Made by a program: the position numbers and the translations under genes. Shown in pieces: positions 1-10,979 of a stretch of DNA of 64,000 nt. Under the pieces are notes generated by a model. The model was given only the letters and a program-made list of their open reading frames with translations. It did no database searches and was not told the DNA's origin. The first letter of the stretch is position 1, and every line of letters begins with the position of its first letter. This stretch comes from Grifola frondosa. Lineage: Eukaryota; Basidiomycota; Agaricomycetes; Polyporales; Grifolaceae. Where the stretch lies: assembly GCA_001683735.1 (NCBI GenBank), contig LUGG01000023.1, positions 558,001-622,000 of the forward strand. Reading direction: 5' to 3'.

Positions 1-663
1 TCGTTTAAGCCTGCCAGCACCATAGAGGGATTGTCTACACATCTTCCTTCGCGTATCCTGACTCAAGCATTTACAAGTTAGTCGACGCTACAATTACTCC
101 ACGTGCCTACCCACCTTGTCTGCCATCCCCCGCTACCATCTCAATACGCCCCTCATCCACCGCCGTGCCAAGGCCATCCTTGCGCAGGTTTCCGACAGAC
201 CACTCGACGAGCTGCGGGATGTGCTCAATGCCGACAACCTTGCCAGCGCCAGTCACTTTGGGGTCACCCGCAACGAGATGGTAGAAGATCGCGCAGAGAT
301 AGCCAGAGCCAGAACCGACGTCGAGGACGCGAGCACCTGGCTTGAGGAATTGGGATGAGGTTTTCCGTCGCATGGGCGTGCTACTCATGGACGGTAAGCG
401 GGACCTGTGGAAAGAGGGGAGATACGGACCATGTGAGGGGCTGAGATAGTTGCATCGTATCCGATGGGTCTGTGCATCGCGTTCGGTCACTGTAGCATGA
501 GTGAGTGAGTCGCACTTACTGAGGGGAATCTTGGTAGGCTTCATCTTTCCATAGAACATAGTGGGCTCGGCCGACCTTGTTCATAGCCTGTATAGGTGTT
601 ATCAAAGCCTCCGACTCCAATGTATTCAAAGGTGCTGACCGCGAGAGCGGGATCCGACTTGAT
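1..663 (-). pseudogene. Partial second copy of the protein-L-isoaspartate O-methyltransferase gene
   Basis: This segment aligns base for base (offset about 9880) with 9883-10543 of the complete methyltransferase gene in this window. It contains the exons with the AdoMet motif [11 protein letters not shown], the following VVGIEHI segment and the exon ending GDGRQ. The copy is truncated on both sides: the window edge cuts the 3' part, and the 5' exon stops at about base 663, where the sequence changes to a P450 fragment. The start MAWRCTG exon is therefore missing. One extra base near 350 (gaattggg against gaatggg in the complete copy) breaks the frame just before the AdoMet motif. A functional product is unlikely; a chimeric transcript starting in the adjoining P450 piece is conceivable because both lie on the minus strand. 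Confidence 0.85.
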
Positions 664-1382
664 ATGAGGAACGACCGTTACGGGAGAGACGCGACGGATC
701 TTATATGAAACTTCGTGAAAAATGGGCACCATGTCCCGCGTATGCTAGGCAGAAAACACAGGTTGAGCATTTTTCGCTGCTACCGATGATGTTCACCTGA
801 ATGGCAGAAATGAACGATATATGGGTCGAATGACCGGAATTTGACTCGCCCGTGCTTGCCAAGATTCCAGGACCAAACATTACACCGTTACTCCTTGAAT
901 GACTTTCATACCAAGGTATAACGGCGCATACACGATACCTTACTCGACCTCCCAAGTCGTATGTTCATGTATCTCGCAGTATTTGATAACGTCGTTGTGC
1001 AACGCCAACGATTTAAAAACATGCAAGAATCATTCCTGTTATCAATGAGCAAAAGCACAAGAGCGCGAATCAGACACAATATATTACTACGCCGTACAGT
1101 CCGTAAGTTTCATCACGGGACCATAGTTATCAGACAGCTCTCGAAGGAATGTCCATCCCTCATGTCTATGGGACAATTGTCCCAGGTTACCTGGAATTCA
1201 TATCTCAATTCCACGCACGGACTCTCTGCATAATTAAACAACACACCTATTAACCAAGATGGAGACGGAGGTCCGGGTACATTGTCCAATGGAGATCTCA
1301 CGAGAATGCGTCGAAACAGCTGCCAGAGTATCCATGACGCACTCAGACAAAGAATGCTTTCGCTCAGCACTGATAACACCAT
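664..1382 (-). pseudogene. Truncated cytochrome P450 (5' exons only)
   Basis: Reading the minus strand from an ATG at 1382 gives a hydrophobic anchor followed by SPLDNVPGPPSPSWLIG, the proline-rich hinge of membrane P450s. Further exons match this window's other P450s: GNLGQLSHRHEGWTFLREL, a degenerate LHVFKSLALHNDVIK segment (equivalent to LHVFDPKAMHSILVK), MFGPGILAST, and a piece ending MVPIFHEVSYK. Several frame breaks are present and one apparent intron would use a GC donor. Nothing after the fifth exon exists: no I-helix, ExxR or haem motif. At about 664 the sequence passes straight into the methyltransferase duplicate. This is a dead 5' fragment of the main P450 family of the window. 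Confidence 0.8.
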
Positions 1383-2083
1383 GAGTGGGACGTCTGATAT
1401 CTCAAGTCTGCGTGTCAATCCGACCTCAACCCGGGTTTACTTATATCGCAGGTCCGCACCAGCCAGACGCCACACCGGACTAGTCACGATAGGCCAAAGG
1501 ACACCGTGAGTTTCCGGTAACAAGAGTGGTCTGATGATCCTTACGCACCTGAATCTGGAGTGAAAACGGAAGACGGACTACCAATGAAGCAAAATTTGCT
1601 TTATAGACGTGCTCGAACGTGAAAAATGCGGTCCAAGCCATACACAAGTACATGTGGTTGTGTAGATAGATGGAACAGATGTCCCGACCAGAAAGACATA
1701 GACGTGACGGTTGTGAGCAAGTTCCGAGTCCGCGTATGTATTAAACAAGCCCGACGACAGTGTCGACGACGAACATAGCGCAGACCCGTGATCGATCGTC
1801 GCACCAGCGATCCCGATACGGCGCTTACCACTCGGCGCTCGGTGCTTAAACATTGACCAGACCGGCTACCCTATTGCACTGAGTTGTCCGGACTCAAAAA
1901 CATGGTATCGTACATATCAATGAACGGGGCGCAGCGCTGATTTATGTGCGGCTGAAACCGTCACTGAAAGATTCTCAATTTGAATGTCGTTTGAGAAATG
2001 GAGCAAAATACAAGAATTCGACGAGACATCCGAATACATTCGCAAATGTAAGTGGAAAAGACAGAGAACGGTACCGAGTACAA
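1383..2083. other. Spacer, no gene seen
   Basis: The stretch lies between the truncated P450 and the 3' end of the next P450. Short open frames exist on both strands, but none has recognisable motifs or a credible exon chain. Confidence 0.5.
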
Positions 2084-4443
2084 TCAAAATTCTTGCAAGA
2101 ACTTCACCTTCATCGGCAACTCTGGCTTGTTACTCTCCTTCCCTGCCGTCGGATAGCTAACTCCAGCAAGATTCCACTGGATCGGCTTGTCGGCCAGCTC
2201 GAAAGTGAAGTTCGCCATCAGAATAGATAAGACGACCTCTGTCGAAATGCAATCGGTCATCGTTTACAGGAGAAAGTATGGGTTACCCACTCATTTCCAA
2301 TTGCGAGAATTTGAAGCCACTGAAAGATGATGCTCAGCCTCAAGGTCGTGCAGAGAAACAAACATGAGCTCACATGCAGGATCTTCCGCCACCAAAGAAG
2401 GTCATCCTACCAGCAAAAGAAATCGCATAAAAGACAACAATCTCTACTTGTATTTCACTCACAAGTTGGAATACACGCCGGGAATGCGTGCCTCTTCGAG
2501 AGCACGTGGCAGAGGAGAGAGCCAGCGGTCAGGTTTCCACTCGTAGGCATCCTCGCCCCAGAGCGCCTTGCTACTGTTAGATCCCGTCACGCCGATGAAT
2601 ATCGATGTACCCTTCGAGATTGGGATCTCATGGATCATCGAGCCGTCACGTCCGTGGACAGGTTCAGAGAGGGGAAGCATTGTATCTTTCTTCGCCCTGT
2701 TGATAAATAGAACACTTCGATGAGACAAGAAGGACGCAGGAGAACCAGAGTCGGACTCACTCTCGGAACGTCAAACTAGCTGGAGGAAAACTGGTAGAGA
2801 AATCTGTTAGCTCTAATGCGAACCCAGCATGATTGATCGTACAGTCGCAAGGTCTCTCTGCACACTGCGTCCATATACGGAAGGTCGACCAGGTCATCAT
2901 ACTCCAGATCCTTCCCATCGCGAGCGTCCAATATCTCCTTTCGCAGCCTGTCCTGGACATCAGGGTGCTGCGCCAAGGTATGCAGAATGCGAGACAATGC
3001 ATTCGAGGTAGTATCCATTGCGGCAAATATCAAGCTCCTGGGAAATCGTTTGTTCAGCATGACCTCGAGGGATGTGAGCATATCAAGGCTTACGACATCT
3101 GTGCAATGAGCTCATCTTCTGGTAACCTATCTTCCGCGGAAGCTGACATGTTAGCCTTGACTGCATACAGTTAATTAAACCCGCTAGTCTCGATATTTCA
3201 AAAAGACGCACGCAGGATGCTCATAATATCCTTGCCTTCTCCAACCTGCAGAACGAGAGCCTCGTCTCCTTTGTCGAGGGCAGTCTTCTTTGCAGTGAAT
3301 ATCTCGATAGATTTCGCATGCATCGTATCCACAATGTGCTTCAGTCTCTGAAGTGGCTGGAACGGAATGACATCTATGACAGCCCGACGGAATCCTGGAG
3401 AGCCATACGATGTGACGTTGGGGAAGAGTCTTTGGAGAATGACGAGCTTATGAGTAGCCGGGCTGTTTTGCGGGGAGATAGATAAATTTGGAGCAACACA
3501 GAGAACCGAACAGCACACTAACATGAATGATTTCACGGCCTCTCCATGTACGTTTGGCACATCCGCAACTAGGGAGTCGAAGGAGTATCCCAGACCGGAT
3601 TGTCCGATCAACTCCAACGCAGTACGTCCCATCCAGTTCAGAACATCGATCTCTTCGGAACCAGAACGTATCTTGCTTGCTATGGCATCTCGGAGCTATT
3701 GACGCAAGGATGAGGAAATGTCTTTCTCAGACAATCGATAGTAAGATTGACCGACCTTGTGCGTAATACCGTAGAACACGGGTACCATATGGCGCAAGTG
3801 AGAAGCCGAAAACACTGGGTTCAGCATCTTCCGCTGCCTACGGTGGTGACTGCCTAATATGATGAAGTTGAGCACATGCGATTCCGTATCGTGTTGTGGA
3901 CCATCTACCTGTAAGGTAAATTATCCCGGACCAAAGAACACGGTTGTTCCTAGGCGATTGTCGGCGGAAGTGATATGCACAAATAAATAAATTGCATACG
4001 TTAAGAGCCAGTCTGGGTGGTCGTAGCTCTCCTGATCCTTGACGAGAATACTGTGGCATCGCCTTCGGGTCGAACACATGGAGGATTCTCTCCTGCCAAG
4101 AAGGATTAAAATTGCTGTCCTTAGTATCATACTTGAAATTCCTTCGCTTACGCCTAATAGTCCATTAATCTGTGATACGGGACCGTATACCTCAGATATT
4201 TCCCGAACGAACGCCCAGCCGTTGTGGCGGTCGAATAGTTGACCCAGGTTACCTAGACATGCCGTCATGTTCAACAGTTATATCTTTTAGGAAGTTCAGA
4301 GACGGCTCACCTGTATGCCAAGATGTAGGTGCAGGACCCGGAATATTGTCGAGTGGAGACTTTGTCATGTAGTTCCGGAGCAGCCGCCAAGAGAGCCATA
4401 CCGTACCGAGAGCCAGAACTCCCAGGAGTATGTTCAGCGCCAT
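2084..4443 (-). pseudogene. Cytochrome P450, nearly full length but with disruptive lesions
   Basis: The ATG at 4443 opens a membrane anchor and SPLDNIPGPAPTSW hinge. About twelve short exons follow in family order: WMGRTALELIGQSGLGYSFD, the I-helix FAAMDTTSNAL, the ExxR motif (CRETLRL), WKPDRWLSPLP, and the haem loop MTFFGGGRSCM with Cys followed by GFKFSQL. The C-terminal exon ends KVKFLQEF and stops at 2084. Two lesions stand out: an extra base in the exon reading HVFDPKAM at about 4054, and a stop codon or frame break in the FFGPG exon near 3925. The catalytic residues are otherwise intact. Whether the gene is dead or mis-sequenced cannot be decided here, because single-base indels recur in many genes of this window. 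The predicted enzyme would be an ER-anchored haem monooxygenase; the substrate is unknown. Confidence 0.8.
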
Positions 4444-5584
4444 GGACGAGAAATACGATAGATCAGGTCACGATTAAGAAAGGTTCGCAATCCGCACAGA
4501 CTGTGGATGAGATAAGAATATGCTTCATCGCTTCATATATAAGTCTCGCGAAAGTCTTCATGTAATAGAATTGACACAGATGACTGCTTTGTAAAAATCT
4601 GCCGCTGAAGCGAGTCGAAGAACAGACAAAAGGGAAAACCAAGCAGACAGGTAGGCACCGAGAGCATACCGGAGAGCTGTCTCCGGTATGAACGGAACTC
4701 AGAGTCACCGTGATATTCGGTGCACACATGCTCCTTGTAATGCGCTTCGTTGTTACAAAGTGCCGATGTATCGATATATACCGAAGTGTCTTATAAAGAT
4801 CAGTCCAACATAGTTATGTGGAGATTTGTCCTGAGAAGAGCATTCAGCCTATCGTCACTCGAACAAGCGACTCGCCAATGGTGATCAAGCGGGCGGTGAA
4901 AACCGTCTTAAGTTCTTTCGGGAACCTCGAGACGATGCACTGACGCTGCCAATTCTATCGAGTCACTGAGAGTCAGGCCCGTAGAACCGAGCCCGGTGGT
5001 TGAAACACGCCGAATGAGCGCACCGAAATGTGAACCAGCTAGAGTAGAATACACAGATTCGTGGAAGATTGTCAACGGTGAACGACGTTTCCGTGATGTA
5101 TGGAAAGTTTCTGTTCAGCCGGGCGAGAAACCTGTGAGACAACGCCGAGGGCTAGACGTTGATCAGGTCAAAGTGAATGAGCCGAAGGATGAGTTTCGGG
5201 TAAACGACAGTGACTCGATGAGCATTGACCACATGCCCTCCGCGTTGGCAATAGAATCTAAACGAGGTAATATGCCTTCTCTACAGTGAAAAGGCTGTGC
5301 GGGGAATCCCGAACAAGGGCAGACGGAGCACCAGTTTCACCGGCGTACGCACTAGACTCGTGAAGAATGAATAGCCCATATTTCAGCAGATATCAGGACG
5401 CAATTTGGAAACACCCTGAACATCTTGGCGCTCAAAAAAAATCCATCGGGAGCAACATACGGTAAATAACTGAACGAACCTTGATTTCGGCGGTAACCGC
5501 TTGCAAACTGTTACGCCAAGGTGAAGGTCTTGTTTTCCGTATGTCTTTCGCACTCAAATAATTGCCGTCAGCGCTTGCACCTTG
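4444..5584. other. Divergent intergenic region, one doubtful small ORF
   Basis: The region lies between the minus-strand P450 and the plus-strand dynamin-like gene, so it should hold both promoters. An open frame at 5014-5289 (+) would encode a short charged peptide with no recognised domain, and I do not regard it as a supported gene. Confidence 0.4.
4536..4541 (-). promoter_or_regulatory. TATA-like box upstream of the minus-strand P450
   Basis: A TATATA core lies about 93 bases upstream of the ATG at 4443, a plausible distance for a fungal core promoter. The assignment rests on sequence and spacing only. Confidence 0.35.
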
Positions 5585-8500
5585 ATGAAGATGAACCCAC
5601 AGTTACTAGTTGCTACAATAGACGAAGCAGAATCATTACTCAGATCCGGAGAAGACGTAGTAGAAAGAATCGCCGTGCAGCTTTCAGGTGCGGCGATAGT
5701 CACAGGCAAATTCTCTTCTATGACTGCGTATCAAGAGGCATCGAAACGACTTTGCAGCGATCTGACGGTGGTAACGAGCAAGCTGCGAAACATAAATTCT
5801 TTGGACCCACGGGCGCTTGCGGTTGCTTCTTCCCTCCTCGATAGTTCCGCGATCCATGTCTCACTCCGCTGACTTCAAACTGCTCTCCTCTGGATGCTCG
5901 TCGCTCTTGGTATATCAATTCCACGCTCACTATGATGGCTGTTCACTCCTCTGGGACCACGGTTGCTCCCTCTGTGGTATCAGTATCTGACATCCATGGT
6001 ATTCATGCCGTGCGCGCCACTATTCGCACTCGTCTTGAGAACTTTCTTAGCCTGTATCGACTGCTTGAATCATTTTGACACCAGTTCTCTCATCAACCCT
6101 TTCATATCTCCATCAAATCACTGGAAGGATTGCATGTCATTGAATGCGAATCGACCTTCAGATTTGATCCAGCATGGGTAAAGCGCTACTCGAGTGCTAT
6201 ATCATACATGACAGAGCTCTGGGTTGACGACCCTTTGAATAATTTCAACAGTAGGAGTCTCGGGATGACCCAAACCAACATCCTACAGCAATACTACATA
6301 CTCATCAACAGGGAGCTTCGGACACACATAAAACGTTGCTCGGCCTCCAGGATGGAATTGTGAAGGAGATGGCTCGTGAGCAAGAGCACAGATTCATTAT
6401 TGCCTTCTGCGGGATGGTGAAAGCCGGGTATGATATACTTCGATGATTTCAGTTTTTCATACTTATAATCGTTCTGCAGAAAATCTCTTCTTCTCAATGC
6501 TTTGATGGGTCGTTCGATCCTGCCGTCAGATGGTGCTTACCCAGATTCGTTAACGACCCATGTGATTCTGACCCCATCCCATTAGAGCTTCCGTCCACCG
6601 CATGGCCGTGTCGTCTGCGACATGTCCGGCGTCAGAAAGTTCCTTTACTCAGAATTGATGCTACATACTTCGAGGCGGCGATCGAGCGCCTCAGGTCCTG
6701 CAAATACGGCGCCATGTTGTCAAAGTATAGACCACCCTCTGACGTAGACATATTTGCGAATCTCCTTGGCGATGACATACACGACGAGGATGAAAACACT
6801 GAGTCCCGTTGTCTACCCGTGACGGAAGAAGCATCGCGCAGGTTTCAGTTGATGGAGATATATGGCAATTAGATAGACCTACATCCCACGACAAAATTCA
6901 ACTTGTTGAGATTCGAAGACGACGGATACTTTCTCCCTTCTCAGGCGGTCGGTGAGGTTGATGTTTCCAATCTGGTGAGATCACCTATGACTACCTGTAT
7001 TGCATCTGTGACCTAGAGAACCTAATGTCGTTCTATTCTCAGTTGGCGCAGATAAATGACATTGTACGACTGTGCCGTAGGTTTAATATTCCACTCCCGA
7101 AAGGAAAACCATTGAATTGGCCCGTGATAGAGTTTGAATTTGAAGCTCTCAAAATAAGGAACTGTGGGGGGACTTCGAGGTATGTTTTGACCTAAGCCCC
7201 GTCGCCTGATTTGGCTGAACATGCAACCTTTCTCATATTGCAGTTTGTTGACCTCCGTACGTGCAATTACATTGTGAACACTACCGTCTCACTGATATTA
7301 CTAGGGCATTGGGAATCGTCAGGCAATGATGTATCTGGCTTTACTTGTTTCTATTGCGATCTTCTCATGTTAAGCTAGTTTGATAATTTGAAAAACCTGG
7401 TGAGGTTGGTTGCCAAGGAGGCCAGTGTGGTCGTTCCTATCGTGTCTTTTAAGGAGATAGGAAAAGACGATTGGAGGCAGCAGCTCCCTGAAATCAACAA
7501 GGCAGGACTTGGGCATGCTCCGGAAATGATGATCTGCACCCACCTCGATCAGGTACCTTCACATCTCGTTCAGAGCGTTTTTCGACATAACCATTCTCTT
7601 AGGTGGCCAAGGATCGTGTCAGTCAACAGGTCGCCAGTGTCGCCAAAGTCTTCTGTCCAAACAGTTCTGACGCTAGAGACTGTGTCCTCTGCTGCTCTTC
7701 TCGGATGGGCCTCAGTGCGCGAGCACTCCTGCAGCATTCTGTGGAATCGAAGCCCATGTTTGAGGATATCTAGGTGGAGGGCAGTGCTTACGATGTAAGA
7801 AGTGCATTTCCATGTCCACGTGGGCAATACTCACATGTATTGAAAGTGCGCAGAAAAGATCCTCGGGTGGGCAATCCTGCAACAAAGTATCGGTTGCTGG
7901 CATTGAATGAGTGGAGAGAAGCCGTAGTCGATCAGCTTGCAGAAAGCAAGCTGGAGTCCGTGATCACTCGGATCACGACTGATGTCGCTATGACCCAGCG
8001 TGGCTACATTCTCAGAATTGAAGGCGAACAGCTACGTAGAACGATCAATAAGCTGATCATTGATCATCGGTGCGTTTTGACATCGTATATACTAAACCTA
8101 TTGTACTTATAATAATAATGCTTGGTGTAGTCTCGTCTGTCGAACATGGGACGTACGGATTCGGAGTTGAAAGTAGCCTACGATGCCTTCAAAAAGACTA
8201 TTTCGCGGTTTGGGCAGATCTTGCAGTCCTGGCATATCGGGATGAAGCACGAATCGGAGTACATGGAGAAGCTTCAGAGAGCTATGCAATTGCTTCAGCT
8301 TGAAGGGCTAGATATCGCTGCACAGGCCACTGAAAAAATAACGGGCGAGGGCCATTGGCGAAAGAATATGATAGGGGTAAGTGAAGCACTTTCTGTCATA
8401 TGCTTACATTTTGACATGAGACGAGTTTTCAGCACTACAAGGATCCAAATATCATCGTTTTTCATCATCGGTCGGACGTCGAGGCCTTCTTGGCGGCGAT

Positions 8501-9421
8501 ACAACACGAGACGCGCTTCCGATTGCCAGGTTCTCTCAAACGACAATTCGCATCTTTGTTCCGCGAGCTGTCTGAGCGATGTCGTGCCGAACACTTTGAG
8601 TCTCTGAGGAACAAGATCCAGAAGACGATAAAGGATGATGCGCAAATTGAGGTCATGAACGGCATCCTAGAACGTCTGGATGCTTTCGGCGAGGACGCCG
8701 AGGCCCTTCTCCTTCCAAATATCATGAAAATGGTAGTCCGCACTGTCGTCACAGAACGTCATAACGCCTCGACCGTGTACCATGCTCTCCAAAACGTGAT
8801 CGCTAAGCCCATTCTCCACGCAGCTCATGCAGGAAGCGCTGGCGAAGATACCGATGGGACAGCGAGTATGTCTGGCACTGAGATTTCGAGCCTTAGCGAC
8901 AGTGCTAGCGGTCAATCGGAGCTAGAGAGGGATGTAGATCAACTGGAATTTATGTTGCGCGCCCCCGTAGCCATGCTCGCGACTATTCCGTTGTTCCTCG
9001 GTGTTGGGGTTTGGCTGTTTATGGCTCGTGTACGTGAACATTCTGACTCCCTTCTGCTTGCTTGAGCTTACATTGGGTATAGTCGAAGTAGTACTTAGTC
9101 AACAAAGAATCACTGATCAACCAGCTTCAAAGGGGCGCTATTCACCTGTATTTCGATGGTTTACACAAGGAAGGCATCGCTACCCTGGAGCACGTTGGGG
9201 CGCGGAGTTCCAACGTAGCTGAGTTTGCTATCCGTGAGACATTGAAGGAAGAGGAAGGACGATTTGAGCAAGAACGGAAGCAAAAGGAGGCGGCGAGATA
9301 CCACCGCGAGCGATCCAATGGCCATGTCTTCGCGGTGGCATCGATGACTTTTCTGCTCAATTTTCTTGCTGCTGATTCGGCATTGTTGAGGATACAGAGT
9401 TACCTTGAGAGTGCAATGTAA
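5585..9421 (+). CDS. Dynamin-type large GTPase with C-terminal membrane segment
   Basis: A multi-exon gene. A helical N-terminal part beginning at the ATG at 5585 leads into a complete dynamin-like G domain. G1 is GMVKAGKS, with an intron at 6428-6479 splitting it inside the Gly-Lys. The switch region SILPSDELPSTAWPCRLRHV appears once the intron near 6530-6577 is removed. A DxxG-like segment follows (FVDL then GIGNR, about 7240-7320; its exon junction is unclear). G4 is CTHLDQ (about 7535) and G5 is CCSSRMGLSA (about 7690). A long helical stalk (7900-8950) follows, then a hydrophobic stretch MLATIPLFLGVGVWLFMA near 8975-9030 and a charged coiled segment rich in Glu/Lys/Arg. The gene ends at TAA 9419-9421. 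Spacing of G motifs and the THxD form of G4 fit the dynamin superfamily (membrane fission or fusion) rather than Ras-like GTPases. The first exon and the G3 junction are the least certain parts. The gene is convergent with the methyltransferase gene, 120 bp away. Confidence 0.75.
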
Positions 9422-9541
9422 TTGTAGATCGAGCATATGCGCACGTAGGTGATGGATACACGGGTCCGGTACGATAATATACATGTGACTACTAGCTATT
9501 CGTACACGCTTACTTCTGCTGTCCTTCGCGAACCAAATTAC

Positions 9542-10609
9542 TTAAGGCCGGTCTGTCAAGGGAACATACTAAATTTGCAGATGAATCTCAGTAGGGGAAA
9601 CTTTGAACAAAAGAGGTTGGATCTCACCATGACATCGAAGAGCGCCGTTTCCGTCACTCGACCTTCTTCGTCCTTGTCGACCTGGGGAGGTTGAGATTAA
9701 AAATGACATCTCTGGCTGTGGTTTGACGCTGCTTACCTGAATAATCTGCTGGCTTCCAATCCCGACAGGAATAAACATGCGGCCAGGGCGCGCGAGCTGG
9801 TCAACCAGCGCCTTGGGCATAGTAGGTGCAGCGGCGCCTACATGAATTGCGTCGTACGGACCTATCCAATATCGTGCCAACTCCGTTTAAGCCTGTCAGC
9901 ACCATAGAAAGGTTGTCTACATACCTTCCTTTGCGTATCCTGACCCAAGCATTTACAAGTCAGTCGACACTACCATTGTTCTACGTGGCTACCCACCTTG
10001 TCTGCCGTCCCCCGCCACCATCTCAATACGGCCCTCGTCAACCGCCGCGCCAAGGCCATCCTTGCGCAGGTTTCCAACAGACCACTCGACGAGCTGCGGG
10101 ATGTGTTCGATACCGACAACCTTGCCACCGCCGGTTACTTTAGGGTCACCCGCAACGAGGTGGTAGAAGATCGCGCAGAGATAGCCAGAGCCAGAACCGA
10201 CGTCGAGGACGCGAGCACCTGGCTTGAGGAATGGGATGAGGTTTTCCGTCGCATGGGCGTGCTACTCGTGGACGGTAAGCGGGACCTGCGGAGAGAGGGA
10301 GATACGGACCATGTGAGGGGCTGAGATAGTTGCGTCATATCCAATGGGTCTGTGCATCGCGTTCGGTCACTGTAGCATGAATGAGTGAATCGCACTTACT
10401 GAGGAGAATCTTGGTAGGCTTCATCTTTCCATAGAACATAGTGCGCTCGGTCGACCTTGTTCATAGCCTGTATATGTGTTATCAAAGCCTCCGACTCCAA
10501 TGTATTCAAAGGTGCTGACCGCAAGGGCGCGATCCGACTTGATGATCTGGCTCCTAGCCAGGTTTTTGATCAATTCAGCGTTGGTTGCGCCTGTGCATCT
10601 CCAAGCCAT
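9542..10609 (-). CDS. PCM1: Protein-L-isoaspartate O-methyltransferase
   Basis: The enzyme methylates isoaspartyl residues in aged proteins using S-adenosylmethionine, a cytosolic repair step. The ATG at 10609 gives [17 protein letters not shown], the typical eukaryotic start. Exons then read [48 protein letters not shown], the AdoMet loop [51 protein letters not shown] and IPVG. The final exon YVPLTDRP ends at TAA 9542. All exons join in frame with GT-AG introns, so this copy appears functional, unlike the truncated duplicate at 1-663. The predicted length of roughly 225 residues matches the family. The symbol follows common fungal and animal usage and is not certain for this organism. Confidence 0.88.
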
Positions 10610-10979
10610 AGTGAATATAAGCAAGCTCGCGCAGGCTGAGTGAAGCTATGATGGTCGTAGTGGTGCAAAGTGGAGAGTTCGTGTGGCCATTAGCTCTAAG
10701 CTTAATATAGGGGGAGCGGGTCATCTGAGTCGATTGCTCGAGGCTGGATGCTGGCAAGGATGAACACCTATCTCGTTGGATGCATTCCAGCTGGGCTAGA
10801 TCTTATCCACCAATGTAATGGCATATGCATAGCTGCAAAGTCCAATACAATACATCTCAAATTGACAACTGCTAAATTCGTTCAAAAGATCCATTCCACC
10901 CTATTTCTGTATGGACGAGAGTGCATCCTTGATACGGTGTTCCCAATATCTACAGAAAGGAAATCCATGAGCTCTGATA
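10610..10979. promoter_or_regulatory. Promoter side of PCMT and 3' side of prenyltransferase alpha gene
   Basis: The 370 bp between the methyltransferase start and the end of the next minus-strand gene have no convincing coding content. A TATA-like AT-rich run lies near 10690-10705 on the minus strand, about 90 bases upstream of the ATG. Confidence 0.35.

Noticed and set aside
1578..1853. A minus-strand frame between two P450 loci
   Set aside because: The predicted peptide is low in P450 or other motifs and has no homologous counterpart in the window.
4996..5289. A short plus-strand frame upstream of the dynamin-like gene
   Set aside because: The first in-frame ATG is at 5014. The peptide is short and charged without motifs, and it lies where a promoter is expected.
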